This document shows, in pieces, positions 55,404 to 64,000 of a stretch of 64,000 bases of DNA. The DNA is taken from contig NZ_JADWYS010000001.1 in the NCBI RefSeq assembly GCF_015831345.1, positions 2,508,618-2,572,617 on the forward strand. The letters run 5' to 3'. Both the position numbers and the translations under genes were made by a program. The notes below the pieces were generated by a model. That model worked only from the letters and a program-made list of their open reading frames with translations, made no database searches and had not been told where the DNA came from. Origin of the DNA: Caenimonas aquaedulcis. Lineage in GTDB: Bacteria; Pseudomonadota; Gammaproteobacteria; Burkholderiales; Burkholderiaceae_C. How positions within the stretch are numbered: the first letter of the stretch is position 1; every line of letters begins with the position of its first letter.

Positions 55404-56303
55404 ATGATCGACGTCACCATCGAAAACTTTGAATCCGAGGTCATCGAAGCCTCCATGACCCAGCCCGTGCTGGTCGACTTCTGGGCGCCCTGGTGCGGCC
55501 CGTGCAAGGTGATCGGCCCGATCCTCGAGAAGCTCGAGAAGGACTACGCCGGCGGCTTCAAGCTGGTCAAGATCGATTCGGACCAGGAGCAGCAGATCGC
55601 CGGCGCTTTCGGCGTGCGCAGCATCCCCACCGTCATCCTGCTGAAGGACGGCCAGCCCGTGGACGGATTCATGGGCGCGCTGCCCGAAGGCAAGGTCAAG
55701 GAGTTCCTGGACAAGCACGTGGAGCCGGGCGAAGCGCAGCCGGAAGAAGCCACCGTCGAGGAAGCCCCCCTGGATGACAGCCCCGAAGCCCGGCTCGAGC
55801 GCTTCCAGCATGCGGTGGCGACCGACCCTTCCAACGACGACGCGCGCTTCGAATACGTGCGTGCGCTGTTGCTGGCCGGGCGCACCGACGACGCGAAGGT
55901 GGCTTTCGCCCCGGTGATCGCGAAGACGTCCCTCGTGCGCCGCTTCGACTCCCTGCAGCGCGCGATGGACGCCCTGGACTTCGCGGCATCGACGCCTGAC
56001 GCGAACAAGGCGCTCGCCGACGCGGATGCGCGCATCGCGGCGGGCAAGCGCGACTTCGACGCCCGCTTCGATCGCGCGCGCCTGCTGCTGGCTGCGCACC
56101 GCTGGACGGACGCGATGGACGAGCTGCTCGAAATCCTGATGCGCGACAAGGCGTGGAACGACGAGCTGGCCCGCAAGACCTACATCGCGATCCTCGATTT
56201 GATCGAGCCGCCCAAGCCCAAGGTGGCGGACGGGCAGATCCCGCCGGACGACCCGACGGTGGCGACCTACCGCCGCCGCCTGTCCAGCGTCGTCCTCAGT
56301 TGA
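55404..56303 (+). CDS. cnoX: CnoX-type thioredoxin-fold co-chaperone
   Basis: A 299-residue cytoplasmic protein with a thioredoxin domain (1-108) and a TPR-like helical domain (about 120-299), as in YbbN/CnoX. CnoX holds oxidised client proteins and passes them to GroEL. The active site here is WCGPC (Cys31, Cys34), so disulfide reductase activity is possible, unlike E. coli CnoX. Its stop overlaps the small membrane protein gene on the other strand by eight bases. Confidence 0.88.
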   Translation: MIDVTIENFESEVIEASMTQPVLVDFWAPWCGPCKVIGPILEKLEKDYAGGFKLVKIDSDQEQQIAGAFGVRSIPTVILLKDGQPVDGFMGALPEGKVKEFLDKHVEPGEAQPEEATVEEAPLDDSPEARLERFQHAVATDPSNDDARFEYVRALLLAGRTDDAKVAFAPVIAKTSLVRRFDSLQRAMDALDFAASTPDANKALADADARIAAGKRDFDARFDRARLLLAAHRWTDAMDELLEILMRDKAWNDELARKTYIAILDLIEPPKPKVADGQIPPDDPTVATYRRRLSSVVLS

Positions 56304-56703
56304 TCGGCCCGCCGCGGCCGAAGAGCCACCGGGTCAGCGCAAAGGCAAGCCCGAACACGGCCGCATAGGCAAATACCGCAGGGCTGAATTCCTTGCGCGA
56401 TTCGCGCCAGGCCCGCACCCGCTCGACCAGCAGGCCGGCCGCCACGGGCGCCAGCAGCAGGTTCATCACCTGCAGCCATTCGACGCGAATTGCGAGGTGC
56501 GGCACCACCAGCAGCGTGCCGACGCCGGCGGCAATCCCGGTGACGACGGACCATGAAGTTTCGTGGACGGGCGCCAATTCCCGGTCGCGTCCGCGAATCT
56601 TGTACCAGCCGGCCTTGAACGCGCCGCCGAACAACTCGGCGACCAGCTGCAAGAACAATTCCCCGCAAAATTCAAAGAGCAGTTCGAAGATGACTTCGAG
56701 CAT
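56296..56703 (-). CDS. Small hypothetical membrane protein
   Basis: A 135-residue protein with an amphipathic/hydrophobic N-terminus (VIFELLFEFCGELFLQLV) and three further hydrophobic helices, the last ending in WLFGRGGPIN. No known domain was recognised. It lies 13 bases after purC on the same strand and ends inside the cnoX stop region on the opposite strand. It is a conserved-looking reading frame, but its role is unknown. Confidence 0.7.
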   Translation of the reverse strand: MLEVIFELLFEFCGELFLQLVAELFGGAFKAGWYKIRGRDRELAPVHETSWSVVTGIAAGVGTLLVVPHLAIRVEWLQVMNLLLAPVAAGLLVERVRAWRESRKEFSPAVFAYAAVFGLAFALTRWLFGRGGPIN

Positions 56704-56716
56704 CGCCTGCTGTTCG

Positions 56717-57625
56717 TCAGGCGGTCAGGCGCTGCAATGCCTCGCGGTACTTCTGCGCGGTGTTGGCGATCACGTCCTGCGGCAGGCGCGGCGCGGGCGG
56801 CGTCTTGTCCCAGGGCTTGCCGTTGATGCGCACCTGCTCCAGCCAGTCGCGCACGAACTGCTTGTCGTAGCTCGGCGGGTTGGTGCCGGCCTTGAACGCG
56901 GCGTCGTAACCTTCGACGGGCCAGTAGCGCGAGGAGTCGGGCGTGAGCACTTCGTCCATCAGGATGAGTTGGCCCGCGTCGTCGAGGCCGAACTCGAACT
57001 TCGTGTCCGCGATGATCATGCCCTTGGCGAGCGCGATCGCCGCGGCTTCGCGGTAGATCGCGATGCTGATGTCGCGGATCTTCGATGCCAGCTCCGGGCC
57101 CACGAGCTTCACCACCTGGTCGAAGGAGATGTTTTCGTCGTGGTGCCCCGCTTCCGCCTTGGCGGCGGGCGTGAAGATCGGCTCGGTGAGCTTGCTCGCG
57201 TTCTTCAAACCCGGCGGCAGCGGCACGCCGCACACCGATTGCGACTGCTGGTATTCGACCCAGCCGCTGCCCGCGAGGTAGCCGCGCACCACCGCCTCCA
57301 CCGGGATCGGCTTCAGGCGCTTCACCAGCATCGAGCGGCCCGTCACCTGCGGGATTTCCGCCGGCGACACCACGCTCTCGGGCGCATCGCCCGTCAGGTG
57401 GTTCGGGCACAGGTGCCCGAGCTTGCCGAACCAGAACAGCGCCATCTGCGTGAGCAGCTCACCCTTGCCGGGGATCGGCTCGCCCATGATGACGTCGAAG
57501 GCCGAGAGCCGGTCGCTGGCAACCATCAGGATACGGTCGGTCCCGACGGCATAGTTGTCGCGCACCTTGCCGCGCGCGAGCAGCGGCAGGGAGGTGAGGG
57601 CGGAAGTATGCAGCGCGGTGCTCAA
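56717..57625 (-). CDS. purC: SAICAR synthetase
   Basis: Joins CAIR and aspartate to form SAICAR, the step after PurE. The 302-residue protein has the motifs [41 protein letters not shown] and [19 protein letters not shown] (in parts [11 protein letters not shown]). No ATG fits. A TTG at 57625 overlaps the fba stop as TTGA and gives the expected N-terminal [15 protein letters not shown], so TTG was chosen. It is thus coupled to fba. Confidence 0.93.
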   Translation of the reverse strand: MSTALHTSALTSLPLLARGKVRDNYAVGTDRILMVASDRLSAFDVIMGEPIPGKGELLTQMALFWFGKLGHLCPNHLTGDAPESVVSPAEIPQVTGRSMLVKRLKPIPVEAVVRGYLAGSGWVEYQQSQSVCGVPLPPGLKNASKLTEPIFTPAAKAEAGHHDENISFDQVVKLVGPELASKIRDISIAIYREAAAIALAKGMIIADTKFEFGLDDAGQLILMDEVLTPDSSRYWPVEGYDAAFKAGTNPPSYDKQFVRDWLEQVRINGKPWDKTPPAPRLPQDVIANTAQKYREALQRLTA

Positions 57626-58686
57626 TGGACGACCTGCGCGAGTGCACCCTCGGCGTACTTCGCGGCGACCACCTGCAGGCTGTGCGCCTTGATCTTCGGC
57701 GCCTGGCCTTCGCAGCCGAATTCGATGTAGCGCTGCTTGCAGATCTTCTTGGCGGCTTCGCGCGCGGGCTTGAGCCACTCGCGCGCGTCGAACTTGTCCG
57801 GGTTCTCGGCGAGGAACTTGCGCACCGCCGCCGTCATCGCGAGGCGGATGTCGGTGTCGATGTTGATCTTGCGCACGCCGAACTTGATGGCTTCCTGGAT
57901 CTCCTCCACCGGCACGCCATACGTTTCCTTGATCTTGCCCCCGTATTGGTTGATGACGGCCAGCAGGTCCTGCGGCACCGACGAGGAGCCGTGCATCACG
58001 AGGTGCGTGCTCGGGATGCGGCGGTGGATTTCGCGGATGCGCTCGATGGCGAGGATGTCGCCGGTGGGCTTGCGCGAGAACTTGTAGGCGCCGTGGCTGG
58101 TGCCGATGGCGATCGCCAGCGCATCGAGCTGCGTGCGCTTCACGAAATCGGCGGCCTGCTCGGGGTCGGTGAGGAGCTGCTCGCGCGTCATCGTGGAGTC
58201 CGTGCCGTGGCCGTCTTCCTTGTCGCCCTTCATGGTCTCGAGCGAGCCGAGGCAGCCGAGCTCGCCTTCGACCGTCACGCCCAGCGCATGGGACATCTCC
58301 ACGACCTTGCGGGTCACGTCGACGTTGTAGTCGTAGCTCGCGATGGTCTTGCCGTCGGCTTCGAGCGACCCGTCCATCATCACCGAGGAGAAGCCGAGCT
58401 TGATCGCGCCGGCGCACACGTCGGGGCTCTGCCCGTGGTCCTGGTGCATGACGAGCGGGATTTCCGGGTAGGCCTCGATGGCGGCCTGGATGAGGTGCTT
58501 GATGAAGGGCTCGCCCGCGTACTTGCGTGCGCCGGCGCTGGCTTGCAGGATGACCGGCGCGCCGGCTTCCTTGGCCGCTTCCATCACGGCCTGGACCTGC
58601 TCGAGGTTGTTGACGTTGAAGGCGGGGATGCCATAGCCGTTTTCGGCGGCATGGTCCAGCAGTTCGCGCATGGAAACGAGTGGCAT
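57622..58686 (-). CDS. fba: Class II fructose-bisphosphate aldolase
   Basis: Zn-dependent aldolase cleaving fructose 1,6-bisphosphate. The 354-residue protein starts [23 protein letters not shown]. It shows zinc ligands in VMHQDHGQ and ATP-independent class II motifs [20 protein letters not shown] and VMHGSSSVP. The length is that of the Calvin-type subfamily, though no Calvin genes are present here. Downstream purC overlaps its stop. Confidence 0.95.
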   Translation of the reverse strand: MPLVSMRELLDHAAENGYGIPAFNVNNLEQVQAVMEAAKEAGAPVILQASAGARKYAGEPFIKHLIQAAIEAYPEIPLVMHQDHGQSPDVCAGAIKLGFSSVMMDGSLEADGKTIASYDYNVDVTRKVVEMSHALGVTVEGELGCLGSLETMKGDKEDGHGTDSTMTREQLLTDPEQAADFVKRTQLDALAIAIGTSHGAYKFSRKPTGDILAIERIREIHRRIPSTHLVMHGSSSVPQDLLAVINQYGGKIKETYGVPVEEIQEAIKFGVRKINIDTDIRLAMTAAVRKFLAENPDKFDAREWLKPAREAAKKICKQRYIEFGCEGQAPKIKAHSLQVVAAKYAEGALAQVVH

Positions 58687-58751
58687 GGTGGTCGTCCGGT
58701 GGTGGGGTGAAACGCGTTGGGACACGGGCGCGGCGCGCCCGGAACGCATGG

Positions 58752-58781
58752 ATTTTAGCCCGTGCCCCGCTGGCGGCACGG
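58752..58781 (-). promoter_or_regulatory. Candidate fba -10 element with adjacent hairpin
   Basis: On the minus strand a TAAAAT hexamer (58757-58752) lies 65 bases before the fba ATG. It is immediately preceded by complementary arms CCGTGCC and GGCACGG (58781-58775 and 58766-58760). The hairpin might end transcripts of the upstream lipoprotein gene or modulate initiation. There is no good -35 and no U-run. Confidence 0.35.
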
Positions 58782-58786
58782 CTCCT

Positions 58787-59677
58787 TCAGCTCATCGGTG
58801 GCGACTGCAATCCGAGGAAGGCGAGCACCTCGGCGCGCACCGGGGAGAGCCAGCTCAGGGGCTTGGCCAGGGACGCCATGATGGTGATGTGGCTGACCCC
58901 GTCCAGCAGGCGCCAGCGCGCATCGACCCCCAGGGACTTCAGCTTCTCGCCGAGCGCCATCGTGCTGCGCCGCGGGTTCACCAGCGAATCCTTCTCGGGG
59001 GCCAGCAGCAGGGTGCGGGGCGCGGCGGCTGTCGCCTGCGCCAGCGGCTGGCTATCCGCGGGCGTGGACGGCCAGTGGAAGGCGACCTGCGCCTCGGGGT
59101 TCTCGATGGGCAGGAAGTCGTAAGGGCCGGCGATGCCGATCCACCCGGCGAATTGACCGGGCGCCAGTCCGACAGTTGCGAGCCAACGAGGGTCCAGCGC
59201 CAGCATCGCGGCGTTGTAGGCCCCGGCGCTGTGGCCCATCAGGTAGATCTTGCGCGGATCGCATCCGAGCTCCGGGGCATGCCGCACGGCCCACTGCACG
59301 GCGCGTGCGCTGTCTTCCAGGAACACGGGGTAGCGCACCTGGGGGCTCAGGCGGTAATCCGGCAGCACGGCGACGGCGCCATGCGCGGCCAGGGCCTCGC
59401 CCACGAACCGGTAGTCGGCGCGGTCGCCCCGGGTCCAGCTGCCGCCGTAGAAGAAGATCACCAGCGGCGCGAGGCCGCGCGATTCGAGGGGCTGGTAGGT
59501 GTCGAGCTTCTGCCGGGGGTCGGGCCCATAGGCGATGTCCTGGCGGCCGCGATAGCTCGCGCGAGGCACGAAGGTGTTGAGCAGGCCGGAGGCCGAGCAG
59601 CCGGACAGGGACATGGCGGCAAGCGCGGCGAGGCCCGCGCGGCGGTTGAGGCCCGCAGGGGCGGTGGGACGGTGCAT
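58787..59677 (-). CDS. Alpha/beta-hydrolase lipoprotein, esterase type
   Basis: A 296-residue lipoprotein ([17 protein letters not shown] lipobox, with an Arg pair that might suggest Tat export). It has an alpha/beta-hydrolase fold with a YGGSW oxyanion segment (equivalent of HGGG), nucleophile elbow GHSAG, and a late Asp/His in DGVSHITIM. It resembles BD-FAE/carboxylesterase proteins. The substrate is unknown. It lies between pyk and fba on the same strand but has no glycolytic role that can be inferred. Confidence 0.83.
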   Translation of the reverse strand: MHRPTAPAGLNRRAGLAALAAMSLSGCSASGLLNTFVPRASYRGRQDIAYGPDPRQKLDTYQPLESRGLAPLVIFFYGGSWTRGDRADYRFVGEALAAHGAVAVLPDYRLSPQVRYPVFLEDSARAVQWAVRHAPELGCDPRKIYLMGHSAGAYNAAMLALDPRWLATVGLAPGQFAGWIGIAGPYDFLPIENPEAQVAFHWPSTPADSQPLAQATAAAPRTLLLAPEKDSLVNPRRSTMALGEKLKSLGVDARWRLLDGVSHITIMASLAKPLSWLSPVRAEVLAFLGLQSPPMS

Positions 59678-59709
59678 ACGAACAGTACGCCCGCCGCGCC
59701 CGCGCGGTT

Positions 59710-61143
59710 TCACTCCGCCCGCACGATTTTCAGCATGTTGGTGCCGCCGGGCGCGCCCATCGGCTCGCCGCAGGTGATCGCGTAGATGTCGCCGCTGGAG
59801 ACGATGCCGCGCTTTTTCAGGTGCGCTTCCGCCTCGCCCAGCGCTTTGTCGCGCTCCGCGCTCTGGTCCATGAGCAGCGGCCGCACGTTGCGGTACATCG
59901 CCATCTTGCGCTGCGTCACGAGCTTGGGAGTGAGCGCGTAGATCGGGATGTGGATGCGGTGGCGGCTCATCCACAAGGCGGTCGAACCCGAATCCGTAAG
60001 CGCCACGATCGCCTTGCAGCCGAGGTGGTGCGCGGTGAAGAGCGCGCCCATGGCGATCGACTGGTCGATGCGCGCGAAGGTCATGCCGGTGAAGTCGGCG
60101 TCGAGCTTCACGTCCTCGGCCTTCTCCGCTTCCAGGCAGATGTTCGCCATCTCGACGATGGTTTCCAGCGGGTAGCGGCCGGCGGCGGTTTCCGCGCTCA
60201 GCATCACGGCGTCGGTGCCGTCGAGCACGGCATTGGCGACGTCGCTCACCTCGGCGCGCGTGGGCACGGGCGCGGTAATCATCGACTCCATCATCTGCGT
60301 CGCGGTGATCACGAACTTGTCGTTCTCGCGCGCCATGCGGATCATGCGCTTCTGCAACGCGGGCACGGCCGCGTTGCCGACCTCGACCGCGAGGTCGCCG
60401 CGCGCAACCATGATGCCGTCGCTCGCGAGCAGGATGGACAGCAGGTTCGGGATCGCCTCGGCGCGCTCGATCTTCGCGATCAGGCCCGGGCGATGGCGGA
60501 ATTCCGCCGCGGCCACGTTGCACAGCTGGCGCGCCATCTCCATGTCGGTCGCGTTCTTCGGGAAGCTCACGGCCACGTAGTCTGCCTGGAAGCTCATCGC
60601 GGTGCGGATGTCTTCCATGTCCTTCGCGGTGAGCGCGGGGGCCGTGAGGCCGCCGCCCTGCTTGTTGATGCCCTTGTTGTTGGAGAGCACGCCACCGAGC
60701 TTGACAGTGGTGCGCACCTGCTCGCCTTTCACCGAGTCCACGGTGAGCACGATCAGGCCGTCGTTGAGCAGCAGCACGTCGCCCGGCTTCACGTCGCGCG
60801 GCAGTTCCTTGTAGTCGAGGCCGACGCCCTGCAAGTCGCCCGGTTCGGTGCGCGATGCGTCGAGCACGAACTTCATCCCGGCTTCGAGCGCGACCTTGCC
60901 CTCGGCGAACTTGCCGACGCGGATCTTGGGGCCCTGCAGGTCCGCCATGATCGCGACCTCTCGTCCCGCGCGCTGCGCGGCGGCGCGCACGACACCCGCG
61001 AGGTTGATGTGGTCCTGCGCCTTGCCATGGCTGAAATTGAGGCGCACGACGTTCACGCCGGCGCGGATCATCTGCTCGAGGAGTGCGGGTTCGCTGGAGG
61101 CGGGGCCCAGGGTGGCAACGATCTTGGTGGCTCTACGGGCCAT
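59710..61143 (-). CDS. pyk: Pyruvate kinase
   Basis: Makes pyruvate and ATP from phosphoenolpyruvate. The 477-residue protein starts TKIVATLGPASSEP. It carries the active-site Arg/Asn region VRLNFSHG, the catalytic Lys in LIAKIERAEAI, MVARGDLAVE, and the C-terminal allosteric domain ending CGEPMGAPGGTNMLKI. It follows pgk on the same strand with its own candidate promoter between them. Confidence 0.96.
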   Translation of the reverse strand: MARRATKIVATLGPASSEPALLEQMIRAGVNVVRLNFSHGKAQDHINLAGVVRAAAQRAGREVAIMADLQGPKIRVGKFAEGKVALEAGMKFVLDASRTEPGDLQGVGLDYKELPRDVKPGDVLLLNDGLIVLTVDSVKGEQVRTTVKLGGVLSNNKGINKQGGGLTAPALTAKDMEDIRTAMSFQADYVAVSFPKNATDMEMARQLCNVAAAEFRHRPGLIAKIERAEAIPNLLSILLASDGIMVARGDLAVEVGNAAVPALQKRMIRMARENDKFVITATQMMESMITAPVPTRAEVSDVANAVLDGTDAVMLSAETAAGRYPLETIVEMANICLEAEKAEDVKLDADFTGMTFARIDQSIAMGALFTAHHLGCKAIVALTDSGSTALWMSRHRIHIPIYALTPKLVTQRKMAMYRNVRPLLMDQSAERDKALGEAEAHLKKRGIVSSGDIYAITCGEPMGAPGGTNMLKIVRAE

Positions 61144-61174
61144 GGAGTCTCCGGTGTCTGTAATTAAGTTTCGG

Positions 61175-61203
61175 ATTCTCTCGCGAAAGCGGTTACATGT
61201 CAG
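61175..61203 (-). promoter_or_regulatory. Candidate pyk promoter
   Basis: In the 102-base pgk-pyk gap, the minus strand has CTGACA (61203-61198), a 17-base spacer and GAGAAT (61180-61175). These match sigma-70 consensus 5/6 and 4/6 with ideal spacing. A GGAGA ribosome site lies just before the pyk ATG at 61143. Confidence 0.5.
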
Positions 61204-61245
61204 GTACGAAACACGCCTGGCGTCGCAAGCGAAGGTAAAACTGTT

Positions 61246-62439
61246 TCACCCGGCCGCGCGCTTTTCGAGGATTTCGAAGGCCGGCAGCTGCTTGCCTTCC
61301 AGCACCTCGAGGAAGGCGCCGCCGCCGGTGGAGATGTAGCTCACCTGCTTCTCGATGCCGTATTTCGCGATGGCCGCGAGCGTGTCGCCGCCCCCTGCGA
61401 TGCTGAATGCGGACGAATCCGCGATGGCGCGGGCAATGGTCTCCGTGCCATGCGAGAACGCCTCGAATTCGAAGACGCCGACCGGGCCGTTCCAGACGAT
61501 CGTGCCCGCTTTCATCAGCTGGTCCGCCAGCCGCTTCGCCGTTTGCGGGCCGATGTCGAGGATGAGGTCGTCGTCGGCGACGTCGGCAGCTGCCTTGACG
61601 GTGGCGGGCGCATCGGCGGCGAAGGTCTTGGCGGTGACGACGTCGGTCGGGATCGGCACGGCCGCGCCGCGCGCCGCCATCGCATCGATCACGGCCTTCG
61701 CTTCGCCGACGAGGTCCGCTTCCGCGAGCGACTTGCCGATCTTCAGGCCTGCCGCGAGCATGAAGGTGTTGGCGATGCCACCGCCCACGATGAGCTGGTC
61801 CACGTTCCGCGCGAGCGACTTCAGGATGGTGAGCTTGGTGGACACCTTCGACCCCGCCACGATGGCGGCGAGCGGGCGCTTGGGCTGTGCGAGCGCCTTC
61901 ACGATGGCGTCGATCTCGGCGGACAACAGCGGGCCGGCGCACGCGACTTTCGCGAACTGCGCGATGCCGTAGGTCGATGCTTCGGCGCGGTGGGCCGTGC
62001 CGAACGCGTCGTGCACGAAGATGTCGCACAGCGCCGCCATCTTCTTCGCGAGCGCCGGGTCGTTCTTCTTCTCGCCCTTGTTGACGCGGCAATTCTCCAG
62101 CAGCACGACGTCGCCGGGCTTGACCTGCACCCCGTCCACCCAGTTGGCCACCAGCGGCACGTCCCGGCCCAGCAGCTCGGAGAGGCGCCGGGCCACGGGA
62201 GCCAGCGAATCTTCAGGCTTGAACTCGCCCTCGGTGGGCCGGCCCAGGTGCGAGGTGACCATCACGGCCGCGCCCGCGTCGAGCGCCATGCGGATGCAGG
62301 GCACCGACGCGCGGATGCGCGTGTCCTCGGTGATGTTGCCCGCGTCGTCCTGCGGCACGTTGAGGTCGGCACGGATGAACACGCGCTGGCCGCGGGCTTG
62401 GCCGCCGGCACACAGGTCGGAAAAACGCAGGACTTTCAT
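61246..62439 (-). CDS. pgk: Phosphoglycerate kinase
   Basis: Transfers phosphate from 1,3-bisphosphoglycerate to ADP. The 397-residue protein shows [20 protein letters not shown] (substrate arm, in parts RADLNVP), the basic residues of [14 protein letters not shown], and the nucleotide-binding GGGDTLAAI near the C-terminus. A TAAAAT -10-like element lies 30 bases upstream. Order pgk-pyk-fba is common in betaproteobacteria. Confidence 0.96.
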   Translation of the reverse strand: MKVLRFSDLCAGGQARGQRVFIRADLNVPQDDAGNITEDTRIRASVPCIRMALDAGAAVMVTSHLGRPTEGEFKPEDSLAPVARRLSELLGRDVPLVANWVDGVQVKPGDVVLLENCRVNKGEKKNDPALAKKMAALCDIFVHDAFGTAHRAEASTYGIAQFAKVACAGPLLSAEIDAIVKALAQPKRPLAAIVAGSKVSTKLTILKSLARNVDQLIVGGGIANTFMLAAGLKIGKSLAEADLVGEAKAVIDAMAARGAAVPIPTDVVTAKTFAADAPATVKAAADVADDDLILDIGPQTAKRLADQLMKAGTIVWNGPVGVFEFEAFSHGTETIARAIADSSAFSIAGGGDTLAAIAKYGIEKQVSYISTGGGAFLEVLEGKQLPAFEILEKRAAG

Positions 62440-62468
62440 GGAGATCGCTTCGTGGTGGCAAAGCGGTC

Positions 62469-62474
62469 ATTTTA
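62469..62474 (-). promoter_or_regulatory. Candidate -10 element of pgk
   Basis: TAAAAT on the minus strand in the 42-base gap between azlD and pgk, 30 bases before the pgk ATG. No clear -35 is seen at the expected place inside azlD, so this is a weak call. Confidence 0.3.
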
Positions 62475-62481
62475 GGAGTCG

Positions 62482-62820
62482 CTACCAGCCCAACAGCAGG
62501 TGCAGCGGCAGATAAACCGCCATGCCCGCAGCGATCGTGAGCAGCACGCTGCGCCGCCAGAAGTAGAGCAAGGCGCCAACCGGCGCGGCGTAGAGGCGCG
62601 CGTCCTGCCAGGTGTGGATGAACTGGCCGCTGCTCATCACCACCTCCGGCGCGATCACGCCCGCGAGCGCGGCGACGGGCGCGTACTTCAGTGCCCGGTG
62701 CGCCCATGCGGGCAAGGTCCACGGCCGATCCATGATGAAGAAGAAGCAGCGGGTGAGCACGGTGATGGCGGCGAGTCCCACGATCGTCGCCAGGGTCCAC
62801 AGGTCGGTCTGGGCGCTCAT
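62482..62820 (-). CDS. azlD: AzlD-family branched-chain amino acid exporter subunit
   Basis: A 112-residue membrane protein with three to four helices (WTLATIVGLAAITVLTRCFFFI, then VAALAGVIAPEVVM and a C-terminal hydrophobic hairpin). AzlD works with AzlC as a two-component exporter, studied in 4-azaleucine resistance and BrnFE. Its ATG overlaps the azlC stop (ATGA). The length and the TRCFFFI segment fit AzlD. Confidence 0.9.
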   Translation of the reverse strand: MSAQTDLWTLATIVGLAAITVLTRCFFFIMDRPWTLPAWAHRALKYAPVAALAGVIAPEVVMSSGQFIHTWQDARLYAAPVGALLYFWRRSVLLTIAAGMAVYLPLHLLLGW

Positions 62821-63551
62821 GCGGGCTCCCCCGCTTCCTGCGGGAACCTGCGCTCCAGCCAGAAACACAGGGCCACCGCCACCGCGATGGCCGCGACGAT
62901 GTTGAGCTTGAGCGGCAGCGAATAGGTCGCGACCGCCGCCGACCCTGCGATCAGCACCGCCAGCCGGCGCAGCGGCGTATTCGCGAGCGAGCACAGGATG
63001 CCGACGAGGCACAGCACACCCGCGAAGCCGAGTCCCCACGACGTGGGAATGAGGTTGCCCAGCAGGATGCCGGCCACGCTCGCGCCCATCCACGCGAACC
63101 ACGTGACGCAGTAGTTGCCGCTCAGGTACGCCTCCTCCTCCCGCCGGCCCTCTCCGGTCTGCGCGGGCTCCGGGAAGCGCCGCGTGAACATGGCATACGT
63201 CATGTCCGCGGTGAGGTAGCCGTGGGCCATGCGGCGCCAGCGCGGCATGTGCATCATGTAGGGACGCAGGTGCAGGCTGAAGACGACGAAGCGCAGGTTC
63301 ACGCAGAAGCCGGTGGCGAGGATCACCCACATCGGCGCCCCGGCGACGATCAGCGGGATCGCGGCGAGTTGCGAGCTGCCCGCGTAGACGAGGAAGGTCA
63401 TCGCGAGCGCCTCGAACACGCTCATGCCCGACTTGACCATGGCGACTCCCGTCATCAGGCCCCATGCGGCAATGCCGGTGGCCAGCGGCGCCATGCCGCT
63501 CGCGGCCTCCCGGAACGCCGGGTGGCTGTAGTTGGATCGCAGGAAGAACAC
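62817..63551 (-). CDS. azlC: AzlC-family branched-chain amino acid permease
   Basis: A 244-residue permease with about seven hydrophobic helices. Family segments GIAAWGLMTGVAMVKSGMS, FLVYAGSSQLAAIPLI and NLRFVVFSLHLRPYM (as AGSSQLA, NLRFV) are clear. The start is GTG at 63551. It probably exports branched-chain amino acids together with AzlD, and is coupled to azlD by ATGA. It lies seven bases after fmt. Confidence 0.9.
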   Translation of the reverse strand: MFFLRSNYSHPAFREAASGMAPLATGIAAWGLMTGVAMVKSGMSVFEALAMTFLVYAGSSQLAAIPLIVAGAPMWVILATGFCVNLRFVVFSLHLRPYMMHMPRWRRMAHGYLTADMTYAMFTRRFPEPAQTGEGRREEEAYLSGNYCVTWFAWMGASVAGILLGNLIPTSWGLGFAGVLCLVGILCSLANTPLRRLAVLIAGSAAVATYSLPLKLNIVAAIAVAVALCFWLERRFPQEAGEPA

Positions 63552-63558
63552 GGGGCGG

Positions 63559-64000
63559 CTAGGAAGCGAACGACATCCGCGGCTCCAACGCGAAACCGCG
63601 CTGGAAGTCTGCCACAGCCATGCGTTTGCCGCCCGCGCGCTGCAGCTGGGTGGCGCGCAGGACGCCCGCGCCGCACGCGATGTCCACGCCTTGCGCCGTC
63701 ACCGCGAGAATCTCGCCCGGCGCGGTGCCGGAAGCATGCGCTTCCAGCGGATGCGCACGCCAGAACTTCACCACTTCCCCGCGCAACGTACCCGATGCGC
63801 CCGGGAAGGGATCGAAAGCGCGGATGCGGCGCGCGATGGTGCGGGCGTCGAGTGTCCAGTCGATCGCGGCTTCCTGCTTCTCGATCTTGTGCGCGTAGGT
63901 CACGCCTTCCGCGGGCTGGGGCGTGCGGGTGAGGCCGCCGCAGGCAGCGAGCTCGAGCGCCTCGACCATCAATCTGCCGCCCAGCGGTGCGAGCTTGTCG
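63559..64000 (-). CDS. fmt: Methionyl-tRNA formyltransferase (C-terminal part)
   Basis: Formylates initiator Met-tRNA. The 147 visible residues are the end of the formyltransferase fold ([12 protein letters not shown]) plus the C-terminal OB-fold domain with [14 protein letters not shown] and FDPFPGA. The 5' half lies past the window end. Fmt normally sits beside def; that gene would be outside the window. Confidence 0.93.
   Translation of the reverse strand, partial: DKLAPLGGRLMVEALELAACGGLTRTPQPAEGVTYAHKIEKQEAAIDWTLDARTIARRIRAFDPFPGASGTLRGEVVKFWRAHPLEAHASGTAPGEILAVTAQGVDIACGAGVLRATQLQRAGGKRMAVADFQRGFALEPRMSFAS

Noticed and set aside
58760..58781. A hairpin after the esterase lipoprotein gene as an intrinsic terminator
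   Set aside because: The stem is only seven base pairs and is followed by TAAAAT rather than a U-run. It was listed instead with the candidate fba promoter.

Overview
This window is about 64 kb of dense, GC-rich DNA from a bacterial chromosome. The gene content points to a betaproteobacterium of the order Burkholderiales, most likely a member of the Comamonadaceae (Ramlibacter/Variovorax-like). This is inferred from the recG-oxyR-ubiA order, a PhaM-type polyhydroxyalkanoate granule protein, a DUF3567 protein, a long Sua5, and purine and glycolysis genes with betaproteobacterial features. No phage, insertion sequence, CRISPR array, rRNA or tRNA gene was recognised. No gene-free stretch exceeds 300 bases; the longest is the 216-base leader upstream of rplN.

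Layout. 1-2562 (minus): start of the spc ribosomal operon (rplN-rplX-rplE-rpsN-rpsH-rplF, cut by the window edge) behind a near-consensus sigma-70 promoter. 2.6-10 kb: glpD, proC, and a recG-oxyR-Dyp peroxidase-ubiA operon. 9.9-12.9 kb (plus): queA-tgt and an XpaC-like membrane protein, converging on yiaA and a TelA-like gene. 14.6-17.3 kb: an MFS/acyltransferase fusion coupled to a CREST-superfamily hydrolase. 17.4-25.8 kb: an XRE regulator, then a minus-strand series of a DUF535 protein, a FIST protein, PhaM, a YcnI-PCuAC copper protein, a TonB receptor, a DUF2946 protein and an enoyl-CoA hydratase-like protein.

25.9-29.9 kb (plus): otsB-GH15-otsA trehalose operon. 30-33.8 kb: a soluble histidine kinase with eight tandem PAS domains, overlapping tail to tail with a fumarylacetoacetase-family gene that is divergent from an IclR regulator. 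35.7-46.7 kb: DUF3108, DUF3567, an AbrB-family transporter, an omega-aminotransferase, purU, a LysR regulator, a 7TM-DISM protein with a degenerate GGDEF domain, a mandelate racemase coupled to a GlcD-type flavoprotein, and a GlcNAc-transferase-like protein. 46.7-50.3 kb: tsaB-rimI-udg (minus), then dacB-SemiSWEET (plus). 50.4-52.7 kb: two convergent SGNH lipoprotein paralogues around a strong bidirectional terminator; one keeps the catalytic residues and the other has lost nearly all of them.

52.7-64 kb: sua5, purK, purE, cnoX, purC, fba, an esterase lipoprotein, pyk, pgk, azlD, azlC and the 3' part of fmt. This joins lower glycolysis, early purine synthesis and translation-related genes.

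Most of the window is housekeeping. Many neighbouring genes overlap by ATGA, GTGA or TTGA, so translational coupling is common. No complete new defence or mobile system was found. The most unusual items are the catalytically dead SGNH paralogue, the eight-PAS kinase, the acyltransferase/CREST pair, the racemase/flavoprotein pair and the copper-uptake cluster.
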